DNA of 27,270 nucleotides, from NCBI GenBank assembly GCA_003427395.1, contig BFEA01000302.1, positions 1,180,158 to 1,207,427 of the forward strand, in the 5' to 3' direction. Position numbers and translations under genes: made by a program. The notes beneath the pieces were generated by a model that worked only from the letters and a program-made list of their open reading frames with translations, ran no database searches and was not told the origin of the DNA. This stretch comes from Chara braunii. Lineage: Eukaryota; Streptophyta; Charophyceae; Charales; Characeae. Shown in pieces: positions 1 through 8,093 of this stretch (positions within the stretch are counted from its first letter, which is position 1; the number at the start of each line of letters is the position of its first letter).

Positions 1-43
<43 letters not shown>
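1..43. repeat. Poly-A tract at window start
   Basis: An uninterrupted run of 43 A opens the window, followed by strongly A-rich sequence to about 170. It may be the tail of a retroposed element or simple low-complexity DNA. Nothing coding is visible here. Confidence 0.95.
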
Positions 44-46
<3 letters not shown>

Positions 47-180
47 ATGAAAAAGCAAAAAATAAACAACATTTGCTTGAGCATTACATCCTAATTCCTT
101 ACCAACTTTGAAATAAAAATAAAATATGAAAAATAAAGCTAATAATAAAAATAAAAAAAAATGAAAAGAAAATTAAAATT

Positions 181-478
181 AGTGAGTGAGCGAGCACGTT
201 TTCGACACCGCCATCTTTGGCGATTTTCCATTTTGTTTTGGAATAGCGAAATGCCCTGAAAATTTACAGATGTATATTGCACATAATAAAAAAATAATTA
301 AAACGTTTTAAAAATTTAATAATTGTTTTTATGTTTCGCAACAAAGTAAAAAAAAAAAAAAAAAAAAAAATGAGTGGGCGAGCACGTTTTGACACCGCCA
401 TCTTTGGCGATTTTTCATTTTTGTTGGACTTAGCAAAATAACTTCAAAATTTGTAGGTATGTACCTCACATCGTAGAA
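181..478. repeat. Two direct copies of a ~188-bp A-tailed unit
   Basis: The block starting GCGAGCACGTTTT recurs at 190 and 378, an offset of 188 bp. Both copies continue through a small hairpin-forming stretch (CGCCA-tctt-TGGCG) and a shared tail in which a run such as AAAATTT is followed by a CACAT motif. Each copy is preceded by an A-rich run (about 140-180, and a pure A run at about 348-370). Poly-A followed by a repeated body suggests a short retroposon pair or a tandem repeat with an A-rich linker. No Pol III box was recognised, so the class stays open. Confidence 0.7.
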
Positions 479-529
479 AACTCACAAAAAACAAAGAAGA
501 AAAAACAAATTATTTTTAGGCGCCGAAAT

Positions 530-645
530 AATTTTTGGACGAGGCCGAACGCCTTCGGGTTTGAACCCCGAACGGAACCCCGAACTCCCGTACGTACTGA
601 GTTCAGCCCGGGGACCTCCGTACGTATGGGATGATAACCCTGTAC

Positions 646-648
<3 letters not shown>
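530..648. repeat. GTTCGGG/CCCGAAC-rich module, copy 1
   Basis: This stretch is dense in CCGAAC, CCCGAAC and TACGTA words and ends in AACCCTGTA directly before a (TA)n tract. A second stretch with the same word content and the same AACCCTGTA end precedes the (TA)n tract at 1392. The two are probably copies of one dispersed repeat whose end abuts or carries a (TA)n microsatellite. Six-frame translations here are low-complexity and not believable as protein. Confidence 0.55.
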
Positions 649-679
<31 letters not shown>

Positions 680-706
680 GTATATATGTATATATATATA
701 TATATG
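647..706. repeat. (TA)n microsatellite
   Basis: About 60 bp of TA dinucleotides with scattered C or G interruptions (TACATA, TATGTA). Both strands translate to runs of Ile-Tyr, which explains the apparent open frames here. Confidence 0.9.
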
Positions 707-810
707 GGACAACTGTATGCACTACACTCTCAATAAATTTTTCCACCTCACACTAGTTAATTTTGTTCTCACAGTAGACCTCATGCAACCTGCCTACCTG
801 CCCACTTACG

Positions 811-896
811 GAAGGCCATCCACCAGCCCCTAATGGGCACTAGCACTGTGAAGGCCATCTACCAGCCCCTGATGGGCACTAGCACTATGAAGGAGA
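811..896. repeat. 39-bp tandem repeat, ~2.2 copies
   Basis: The unit beginning GAAGGCCATC and containing CAGCCCCT and GGGCACTAGCACT starts at 811 and again at 850, with a third partial start (GAAGGAGATC) at 889. The two full copies differ at only a few positions. The period of 39 is a multiple of three, but the surrounding frame has no protein features. Confidence 0.8.
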
Positions 897-982
897 TCCT
901 CGGTGAAGGCAGATCCGCACAATCAAAGCACACACGGAGCCTCCTTCTGCAGAGGCGCACCTATCAGGGTGGGCATTAGTAA

Positions 983-1140
983 GACCGTCTGTCAGTCTGT
1001 CTGTGTGTTCGCGGGTCAGTTTCTATCTTTCTGTCAGTCCATGTCAGTCTGTCCGTCTGTCTGTCTGCAGTTTCTATCTGTCTGTCAGTCCGAATCTGTC
1101 CGTCTGTCTGACCATATCAGCCTTTCTGTCTTTCAGCCTG
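983..1140. repeat. Imperfect CTGT/GTCTGTC tetranucleotide repeat
   Basis: Repeated CTGT, CAGT and CCGT words, for example CTGTCCGTCTGTCTGTCTG. They produce Leu-Ser-Val-Cys-like translations. Low-complexity DNA, no gene. Confidence 0.8.
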
Positions 1141-1148
1141 CCGAAGGT

Positions 1149-1149
<1 letters not shown>

Positions 1150-1180
<31 letters not shown>
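1150..1180. repeat. Poly-G run of 31
   Basis: Thirty-one consecutive G. Runs this long are prone to sequencing-length error. On the plus strand the run could in principle fold as a G-quadruplex. No gene is associated with it. Confidence 0.95.
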
Positions 1181-1181
<1 letters not shown>

Positions 1182-1269
1182 GGGTGGAGAATTCAATTTT
1201 TTTTTTCCGTTTTCTGGAAGCACAAGCCCGGAGGCCGATCTCCGCAACATGACTGGCTGGTTCTCGGCC

Positions 1270-1388
1270 CCAAAAAAAACAGCGATTTCACCCGGCGTTC
1301 GGCCGAACGCCGGACCGGGAGGTCCCGAACTTGCGGGCGTTCGGGTTCGGGGGTTCGGGGGTTCGGCCGTACCCGAACGCCGGCAACC

Positions 1389-1391
<3 letters not shown>
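1270..1391. repeat. GTTCGGG-rich module, copy 2, with 22-nt palindrome
   Basis: Repeated GTTCGGG words between about 1290 and 1385. A perfect 22-nt palindrome lies at 1292-1313 with arms CCGGCGTTCGG and CCGAACGCCGG. The module ends in AACCCTGTA, as copy 1 does, and runs straight into (TA)n. This copy is immediately upstream of the hammerhead-bearing element. Confidence 0.55.

Positions 1392-1457
<66 letters not shown>
1392..1457. repeat. (TA)n microsatellite, left flank of the HHR element
   Basis: About 65 bp of uninterrupted TA. It meets the hammerhead element at 1456-1458, exactly where the ribozyme cleavage position would fall when aligned with the complete copy at 1879. It is either the insertion target or the end of the preceding repeat. 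Confidence 0.95.
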
Positions 1458-1461
<4 letters not shown>

Positions 1462-1500
1462 TCAGCCTCCTGATGAGTCGGTGAAACTCCGACGAAACAG
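1457..1500 (+). ncRNA. Hammerhead ribozyme, 5'-truncated copy
   Basis: The core CTGATGA (1470-1476) is intact, followed by stem II GTCGG/CCGAC (1477-1481 and 1489-1493) with loop TGAAACT, then GAAA (1494-1497) and the 3' strand of stem III starting CAG. The stem I hairpin GG-GTTCAG-CC region is present. The 5' strand of stem III and the NUH cleavage triplet are absent: the sequence before 1457 is pure (TA)n. This copy cannot cleave itself in cis, but it has the structure expected of a 3' cleavage product, which begins just after the cleavage site. Confidence 0.8.
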
Positions 1501-1867
1501 TTTGTCACAGCCCCTCGTTTGTTGTCCTCTTCTCCCTCTCTGCCTACAGTTTACCGGGCAGTTCTATTTGACGATATATACTACGACTTCGCTAGCTTCC
1601 TGCTACGGTTTTCTCCGGTCAGGTCGAGCGGCAGTGGTCGGGGCCGTCACTACGCGGGCATGCTGTGCCTATAGTGCCAGCGGCGTGTCTGGAGTGTATT
1701 TTTTGGCTGTGACAAACCTTTCTTTGTTTCGTGGGTGTTTTGCTGGCTTGTGATGGGGTGTGAACCGACAGTCTGTAGAGTTTTCCATCTGGTGTGGGTG
1801 AGTGATAGTCTACTTTGATTTTGGTTAAGGTGGATTATCACTTACAGTGTAATCAGTGAGGGGATTC

Positions 1868-1930
1868 TACAGACTGTTGAGGGTTCAACCTTCTGATAAG
1901 TCGGTGAAACTCCGACGAAACAGTTTGTCA
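1868..1930 (+). ncRNA. Hammerhead ribozyme (type III), full length with core G-to-A change
   Basis: Stem III is an 8-bp helix, ACAGACTG (1869-1876) with CAGTTTGT (1921-1928), containing one G-U pair. It is followed by a GTT cleavage triplet (1876-1878). Stem I is GAGG (1879-1882) with CCTT (1889-1892) and a 6-nt loop. The core reads CTGATAA (1893-1899) where the consensus is CTGANGA. Stem II is GTCGG/CCGAC (1900-1904 and 1912-1916), then GAAA (1917-1920). The changed base corresponds to G8, the catalytic general acid in the standard numbering, so this copy is probably slow or dead. Opening at stem III makes it type III. Confidence 0.82.
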
Positions 1931-2002
1931 CAGCCCCTCGTTTGTTGTCCTCTTCTCCCTCTCTGCCTACGGTTTACCGGGCAGTTCTATTTGACGATAT
2001 AN

Positions 2003-2068
<66 letters not shown>
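2003..2068. repeat. (TA)n microsatellite, right flank of the HHR element
   Basis: Pure TA after an ambiguous base (N) at 2002. It continues the TTTGACGATATA end of the second repeat copy. The N and the repeat suggest a closed gap, so the true length is uncertain. Confidence 0.9.
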
Positions 2069-2072
<4 letters not shown>

Positions 2073-2088
2073 ACGATTTACCGCAACT

Positions 2089-2122
2089 GTGTTTGAATAT
2101 ATATATATATATATTCAAACAC
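2089..2122. repeat. 34-nt perfect palindrome around a TA core
   Basis: The arms GTGTTTGAATAT and ATATTCAAACAC flank a TA core, giving a fully self-complementary 34-nt sequence. It could extrude as a hairpin or cruciform. It lies just downstream of the hammerhead element and a short CCTACGATTTACCG stretch (2070-2083) that resembles part of that element. Confidence 0.85.
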
Positions 2123-2309
2123 GCACACACACTAAAAAAAACGGTCACTCACAAACAAATACACATGCTGGAACACACACACCCGGACCCACACCCGCAT
2201 GTCTGTCCCACGTCTAGGCCCGGCCCCCTAACAAGCCCCGAGCCTATGCCCACCACTGGGCCATTTCAGTCCCACAAGCACCCTCGAAACCCGCATGCCT
2301 ATACGTGGA

Positions 2310-2560
2310 CCTTCCGTCCATCTGATCACACGTACTTCCTTCCATCCATCCATCGGGTAGAACGTCAATCCTTACATACATCCATTCATCATTTACATAT
2401 ATGTTCGTTCAGCCATCCATCAATCCATTTGTTTGTCGATCTATCCGATCGAACGTTCGCCCGTCCATCTCTACGCACATGTCCTTTCATCCTGTACCAC
2501 GACCATCTAGCCATCCACCCATCCTCATCCATCCATTGTTCAATGGGTCCATAATGATTG
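2310..2560. repeat. CCAT/CATC-rich low-complexity DNA
   Basis: Many CCATCCATC and CATTCATC words, giving spurious open frames on both strands (for example 2401-2586 plus and 2389-2595 minus). No conserved protein features are visible. Confidence 0.65.
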
Positions 2561-2691
2561 GCAAAAAATATCATATTCATGCGTAATGTGTTCACACGAG
2601 TCTCTGAGTCCCCTCTTCTCTGGTTTCACAGATATAGTTCTTTCATCTACTGACGCATCATGAAACCGCGCGAAGGACAACAAAAGGTGTC

Positions 2692-2723
2692 GTTGCACGG
2701 CTTGATATGCCGAAGAGTGCAAC
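2692..2723. repeat. Isolated stem-loop
   Basis: GTTGCAC and GTGCAAC arms close a loop that contains a further GGC/GCC pair. Seven perfect pairs in an otherwise unremarkable stretch. Function unknown. Confidence 0.45.
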
Positions 2724-3022
2724 ACATAGGGAATGTTCGAGACGAATTACACATACAAGAGGATGGAACCACTAAAGACAATAATACAATTGCGCGGGAC
2801 ATCGAACGGTCATAACCGACCTGAACAACATGCGCGCAGTTCTATCGTCATCCTACTGCCGAATGCGATCACTGGTTTCGTCGTTGATAAAGAAGAACAA
2901 ATAGTCGGGTGATCGGGAGGCTGCGTGTGCCTCGAGGGAGCAACGTTTGTGCGTCGTCGAATCAAAGGGTCCTGCCATTATCCCTGGCACAACGATGCAA
3001 TGTTTTTCTGTTGAGGTGTAAG

Positions 3023-3050
3023 TGCGAATATCCTTACAAGAGTATCCGCC
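3023..3050 (-). repeat. Dispersed hairpin repeat family B, copy 1
   Basis: Read on the minus strand this is GGCGGATACTCTTGTAAGG followed by ATATTCGCAC. It matches the pattern of the copies at 7343-7380 and 15184-15222 (ATACCCTTGT-AAGGGTAT). Some flanking similarity continues towards 2994. The small inverted repeat in the core is conserved in form, though not fully in sequence. Confidence 0.5.
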
Positions 3051-4309
3051 TTGTTTTTTGCAAGTGACAGAGAATAAATTTGGTTTAGAGTCTGAGTACA
3101 CCGCGCGAGTTGCGGCTGCGTTTGTTGTTTATGCTGACTAAGTGGTTGACTATAGTGGAGAGTGTGTGGGCACGTAGACATAAGGCGTGCGTGATTTCTT
3201 TTCTTGTTGATGGTTGTAGAGCCAACGTGGTTGCCAACCAAATTTTTAGTTATGATTAAACTAGGATTAAATGGTTGCCTAATGATTAGAATGCTTGAGC
3301 GCGACATGTGCGTACGTACGAAGAACGGCATCGACAACAATGTGGCTTTGAAACGTTTCAGTAGATCCGCGCGCCTCGCCCTGTCGCCATAGACCTCCGA
3401 GAATATTTAATTGGATCCAGAAACAACAATGAACTGCTGCAACCACCAAGAACACAGAAGTGCGATCGAACTGAAATATATTGCGAGAAACTCAAATAGT
3501 CGCGTAACAGAAATTTAGCAAAAAAAAAAAAGAAAGGAAAACACAACTGGTGTCGAAACACTACCCAAACGTACGGGAGTGGCACCCGAAAAACAGTAGT
3601 AATGGTAATTGGGAAATAAAGTGACAATTGTGACAACTAACTCGCGGAGATCAACATCACTTTGTAGTACCAAATCTCACCAATGAAAACACTGGTCATT
3701 TACCTTCTGGCCCTCTTGCTGCAACAACACTACAGTAGCAATCCAAAGTAATAGCCGTCCCAAAGAAGAACTCCAACATAATACAACAACAATAATGTCG
3801 ACGTTGAATGTCGCAACCTCAATTCCAATCACGCTGATTCGTAAAAAATAGCAACTTATCCTACAAAAGTTGCCCAAACAATCTGTCATATAGCAGCAAC
3901 CTGAACTCAACAATGAACTTCATCAACGTCCTCAACAACGTTGACATCAAACACTACACGATCACTCGCAAGAAATGGAGCATGCCACTGACCCTTTGGT
4001 ATGCAACAGCTATATGAGCTCAACAAACTTAAATAAGAGAAGATAAAGCAAGACCCACTTAAATCAATAAGGGCAGCCCGTGGTCACAAGCAACAATGAC
4101 GATAAGTAGTAGTCGTTCCACACTCAGCCTGCCCCTATTGCAGTACGACGACCAACAACATCATTAACGACGAATTGCAGACCCCTGCAACTTGGAGCAA
4201 CCCTATCCTCTTTATCTAAGGGTATCTGGATTCGAGCTTGAGCCCGTGTTTCAACGATGCGTCGATATACCAGCCAACTAACGCGTCGCTTGCTAGAAAC
4301 AACGGTATG
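3051..4309. other. No gene recognised
   Basis: Short open frames exist on both strands (for example 2978-3340 and 3358-3636 minus) but have no start context, domain or composition that supports them. From about 3700 onward the plus strand becomes rich in CAA, AAC and CAACAACA words, a bias shared with the exon-like segment that follows. Confidence 0.5.
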
Positions 4310-4562
4310 ATATGCAGCGACGATCCTCACGGGGATCATGACGAGCTTCGTCGCCCCCTGTGAAGAACAAGGTCAGGATCCGTATAACGAGGAGCACCCA
4401 AAACTTGATGAAGCTGACCATCTATCTTACAAAGAGGACCACGATGATGAGCCTCCACAATCAAGAGCACCACTGAGATGAGGTGAGGACTCCCAGAAAA
4501 GTGACGACCGCTGGTGGAACAAGGTCACATCGGGCACCGAGATGACGGGTGCCTCCGATCAG
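4310..4562 (+). pseudogene. Acidic exon-like segment ending at a GTAAGT donor
   Basis: One frame stays open from just after a TGA near 4308 to 4562 with a single in-frame TGA near 4480. The product is strongly acidic and His/Asp-rich; one stretch reads HLSYKEDHDDEPPQS, and a second just before the end reads DDRWWNKVTSGTEM. The segment ends CAG at 4560-4562 and is followed directly by GTAAGT and a pyrimidine-rich stretch, the layout of an exon and its 5' splice site. Similar Asp/His/Glu-rich stretches recur near 5210-5275 and 5700-5790, and pyrimidine-rich sequence after a CAG-like donor recurs near 5371 and 5972. This suggests repeated, decayed exon copies. The family is not recognised. The in-frame stop argues for a pseudogene or a transposon remnant. 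Confidence 0.35.
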
Positions 4563-4568
4563 GTAAGT

Positions 4569-5900
4569 ATCTCCGCCTCCTTCCTCTTCTTTCCCACTCT
4601 TTCCACTTTGACCTTCTACTCTCGTTGATCAAAGCGCCCTACCCTGCGTGAAGTCCTTGCTATTCATGCCAACCAGGATTTGACACTGTCGCTCTCCAAA
4701 CGTGCAAAACAACACTGAATCTTCAGTTAGCATAATGAAAGATTTAACCCCGATTAAAGTATCCACTGCTACGCCCGCCACTGGACAATATAAACAAAAT
4801 CTTTTACTATAACTTGGTTAAATACGTAGCAGATGGTCTCGACCAATATGATAAATAAAATAAACATCACGAAAACGAAATGTGTGTTGAAGGCCACTAA
4901 GGTGATGGAGGCTACGATCACAAGAACGACTATAACAAGGAGCATACCACTACAAATTCCACCAGGGCAGTCACGACCTTACAACGATGTTGATTATGGA
5001 AAAAGTGGTGAAGGCAATCACCACGAGCCTTAGCGCTAAGGAGGACCACACTCTGCAACTACTTGCCAAACGTACAAAATGAGAATGAATCTTCAACTAA
5101 AATACGAAAAAATACATCTGTGCGAATAACCAGTCCACAGTGATAAAAAACACCCTTTACGTTAAACACGAGCACTGCCTAGCTGAGGATCTTATCCTCG
5201 ATCATGTCGGCGGACACGACCACGAGCAGTACGAGGAGTACGACAAACAGTATGATCAATAGGAAGAGGTCGACAAGCGTCCGACCTTCACCTACCATAT
5301 GTGCAAAATAAGAATGAATCTTCCGTTGGAATATGGGAAGATACACCGCCAAAGTTAAGCAGGAGCAATGCAGATAAGCTATCTCCTTCCTGCTCTTCTT
5401 ACCTCTTCTCCACCACCCCTCTCTCTCTCTTTTCGCATCCTCCGTTCTATTATGCGCTTCCTCGCGTGCGCTACTCCTTAGTAACTCTTAGGAGGACGAA
5501 TGAACTTGGTTGCCCATAATGGTCAGGTTCATGCATTTCATAAAACGCTAAGTTATAAGGAAGGAAGTTACACAGCGACCATGAGCAACGAATAAGAATG
5601 AGGCCACAACCACGATTTAAGGAGAATTTTGCTATTACGACCATTGGTAGGAACAGTACGATTGGCGATGAAAAGCACAGGTAGATCGCGATTTCCACTT
5701 GGACAAGGATACCAACCAAGATGACGAAGAGCACAATAACCAGCGTAATCATGATCAACACACTCACGATGACGACCACCACAACGAGTGTCCGTGTATT
5801 CAATTAAAATGCCTCGTTCCCCTACTCGTTGATAATGCGAAATGAGACTGAATGTTTCATCGTTGTGTGGCTAAGTACATGCTCTTAAGGTTGCCGGTTG
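4569..5900. repeat. Decayed repeats with acidic-coding and pyrimidine-rich segments
   Basis: The phrase TGCAAAA...GAATGAATCTTC or close variants recurs near 4705, 5075 and 5305, with a weaker version near 5838. Between these lie Asp/Glu/His-rich coding-like pieces (for example DHEQYEEYD near 5220 and HTHDDDHHNE near 5755). The spacing is irregular (about 230-530 bp), so these look like diverged tandem copies with insertions rather than a clean satellite. No intact frame is present. Confidence 0.4.
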
Positions 5901-7290
5901 TTGTGTTCGTAGCCTAATCCAGAGTAACAAAGAACCCATCACTTGATCGTAGGTAGGTGCACGCGCTGTAAGCAGGTAAGTTTTGTTTTTCCTTACTCCT
6001 CATCTTCATCCTTTGAAGTTTCTGACCTCCTCACTGTCATCAACCTCTTTTGTTTCCCTTCTCTTCTAAGCATTTGCCTCCATCAACCTCACAACTTTTT
6101 TCCTCGTCTTCGTCTACCTAACTACTGCCTCTCAAAAGTCAATAAGCAATGACATGATATCATCGGGCCCACTACTCTAAATAGCACTGGCCTCCCTAAT
6201 TTCTTCTGTACCGTTTTAATTTTTTAGGTGTCACGAAGGACAAAGACTACGGCCCCGAGGGACTATCGCTGCACTGATCGGGCCCAGGTAGCTCGACTAT
6301 CCCGAACATTTGTATTCAAATTCAATCCCAAGTGTATATTTCAAGACCTCTAAAGTGTACCAACGGAGCTAGGCAAGTCGGTTCCCACACCGGTCCTGGA
6401 ACCATAAATGAAGAATAAAAGTGAGGGAGAGGAGGATAGAATGAGACTACTATCACCCTCATGGTCCTGCCAGACGGGCATGTGATCGTGATCACCAGCA
6501 AAAACAAAGGGGACCTGAACCCATATACTTCCTTCAATTGCGCTTCGCAACTCCATTATCCCCAATAGTTGCCCTCGATCCCCGTATCTGCAACTTGGCA
6601 GATAGATATTATAACCTATAGTGCTAGGCCCATGGTTGGGTATAGTAGGTGCGGATTTCATTATAAAGTGTATCCACCCGAAGCCTTGGCCCACCGACCG
6701 TTCCCACGGTCAGCACATTCCGCACCTGCTGCTTGGAGGGGTCAACCTTGCTCACGGTCGTCGCACATCTAACCAAGCCATACTGTTGCCCAAGATTTCA
6801 ACTCCCCCAATTGGTTATTCTCTCAAAAGACCGCACTTTTGTTACCTCGGTGTCAAGAAATCTTGATTTTTCTTATATCACACTCCATTCATGCCAGCCT
6901 CGCTATGGTTGTTGGAGGTTTCTACCGCCGACCAAAGCACGACTAAACTAAGTATTCAACGTACCTTGCACTATGCGGACCTAAGCATCGCGTCTGGTAA
7001 GTCAACAAAAATCACCTCGGACCACGGTCACGGTAACTAATCCTTGACATCGACCATCAAAATGTTGGTCTCTGTGTGAGCGCAAACAGTGCGCGCGTGA
7101 TGCTAATCACAATTTTAATTCCTCTGTGGCTCGCACTGTTGTGAGAGGTCATCAATCAACTCACTAAATCACTCGACATCTGTTTATATCAGTGCGTGCC
7201 ACCAAAGTGCACGCTCACACAATCTCTAACTTGACCATGTGCGTGCTCGCCGTCCCGACTTCTGCGAGTTGGTCGCGGTCGTGCAAAAAC
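5901..7290. other. No gene recognised
   Basis: A GTAAGT-like donor with a pyrimidine-rich follow-on occurs at 5975-6010. Overlapping open frames near 6322-6951 lie on both strands and resemble each other only as shadows. I see no domain, RNA gene or clear repeat. Confidence 0.5.
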
Positions 7291-7298
7291 ATGACACT

Positions 7299-7481
7299 CT
7301 CTTAAGTACCATCAAAGATGCATCCCGTGCGAGAACAAAAATGCGCACAAATACCCTTGTAAGGGTATTCATGCCGACAACGTTGTAGAGTTGCAAAAAT
7401 GAAAAATGCAATAAAATGGTTACTTTGTTTTATTCATGATATTTTTCCTGAAAAGATCACGACTTAATCTACAAGATCTCA
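7299..7481. repeat. Left copy of a 183-bp assembly duplication
   Basis: This segment reappears at 7514-7696 at about 97% identity, the second copy starting immediately after an adapter sequence. The duplication is most simply an assembly artefact. The segment contains dispersed hairpin family B copy 2 at 7343-7380. Confidence 0.85.
7343..7380 (+). repeat. Dispersed hairpin repeat family B, copy 2
   Basis: GCGCAAATACCCTTGTAAG followed by GGTATTCATGCCGACAA. The inverted pair ATACCCTT/AAGGGTAT has a minimal loop. Related sequence is at 15184-15222 (plus) and 3023-3050 (minus). The copy at 7558-7595 is the assembly duplicate of this one. Confidence 0.6.
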
Positions 7482-7513
7482 CTTATACACATCTAGATGT
7501 GTATAAGAGACAG
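7482..7513. other. Residual Nextera/Tn5 mosaic-end junction adapter (partial)
   Basis: The right half is the full 19-nt mosaic end AGATGTGTATAAGAGACAG (7495-7513). The left half is its reverse complement, lacking the first six bases. Head-to-head mosaic ends are the circularisation junction of Nextera mate-pair libraries. The flanks are a near-identical 183-bp duplication, so this is a sequencing-library artefact and not biology. Confidence 0.97.
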
Positions 7514-7696
7514 CTCTTAAGTACCATCAAAGATGCATCCCGTGCGAGAACAAAAATGCGCACAAATACCCTTGTAAGGGTATTCATGCCGACAACGTTG
7601 TAGAGTTGTAAAAATGCAAAATGCAATAAAATGGTTACTTTGTTTTATTCCTGATATTTTTCCTAAAAACATCACGACTTAATCTACAAGATCTCA
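7514..7696. repeat. Right copy of the 183-bp assembly duplication
   Basis: Repeats 7299-7481 with a handful of single-base differences and begins at the first base after the adapter. Correcting the assembly would probably remove about 215 bp (adapter plus one copy). Confidence 0.85.
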
Positions 7697-7833
7697 AAGT
7701 TTCAATTTTTTTTTAAAATTCTTTTTGTGCCTGAAAAATCGCCAAAATTGACACAAAAAAATTGTGGGACTAGGCCCACATGCGCTTTCCGGTTGACGAC
7801 CCCATTGAGAAACGGCTCTCGAAGTCACTGGAA

Positions 7834-7943
7834 TGACACTTATGGGTGTTGGAGGGAGGTGTGGTTTAAGCCCAACTACCATTGGTTTGTGTGAGTCTCG
7901 CTCCTCTTCGGAATGGTAAGGAGTCCTAGCAACAGTTTATAGG
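7834..7943. repeat. Left copy of a 110-bp assembly duplication
   Basis: Identical by eye to 7984-8093 (offset 150). It ends exactly at the first base of the second adapter. Confidence 0.9.
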
Positions 7944-7981
7944 CTGTCTCTTATACACATCTAGATGTGTATAAGAGACAG
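7944..7981. other. Residual Nextera mate-pair junction adapter (complete 38 nt)
   Basis: Both 19-nt mosaic ends are complete: CTGTCTCTTATACACATCT followed by AGATGTGTATAAGAGACAG. This is the full mate-pair junction sequence. The hyperactive mosaic end is an engineered hybrid of the natural Tn5 ends, so a natural origin is not credible. Confidence 0.98.
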
Positions 7982-8093
7982 GTTGACACTTATGGGTGTT
8001 GGAGGGAGGTGTGGTTTAAGCCCAACTACCATTGGTTTGTGTGAGTCTCGCTCCTCTTCGGAATGGTAAGGAGTCCTAGCAACAGTTTATAGG

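Larger units (their letters stand above)
1457..2003 (+). mobile_element. Retrozyme-like element, ~1.3 units of a 423-nt hammerhead monomer
   Basis: Positions 1457-1580 repeat at 1880-2003 with an exact offset of 423 nt and about four differences, all transitions. Both repeats carry the hammerhead core, then a shared pyrimidine-rich stretch (CTCTTCTCCCTCTCTGC) and TTTGACGATATA. The first repeat starts abruptly from (TA)n at the aligned ribozyme cleavage position, and the second runs into (TA)n at its 3' end. Between the repeats lie about 300 nt of non-coding unique sequence. The known parallel is the retrozyme class: small non-coding retroelements with type III hammerheads that make circular RNAs and move with enzymes supplied in trans. 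I saw no tRNA-complementary primer-binding site or clear polypurine tract, so membership in the LTR-type plant retrozymes is not shown. Copying of a monomer circle beyond one lap would explain the layout and is inference. Confidence 0.7.

Noticed and set aside
1457-1510. Type I hammerhead reading with a 2-bp stem III (CA/TG around GTT) and cleavage at a downstream GTC
   Set aside because: It would need a stem I between the sequence before CTGATGA and that after the GTC, and those strands do not pair. The type III reading gives strong stems in the complete copies.
482-2217. Several open frames of 60-230 codons made of Ile-Tyr, Gly or Ser-Val-Cys runs
   Set aside because: They are translations of (TA)n, poly-G and CTGT repeats, open on both strands, with no non-repetitive protein part.
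2310-2600. CRISPR-like spaced repeats
   Set aside because: The repeated CCATCCATC words have no constant spacer length and no unique spacers. It is tetranucleotide low-complexity DNA.
7482-7981. Natural Tn5/IS50 ends or a transposon footprint
   Set aside because: The 19-nt sequences are the engineered mosaic end and sit head-to-head as in the Nextera mate-pair junction, with duplications that abut them. No transposase or 9-bp target duplication is present.
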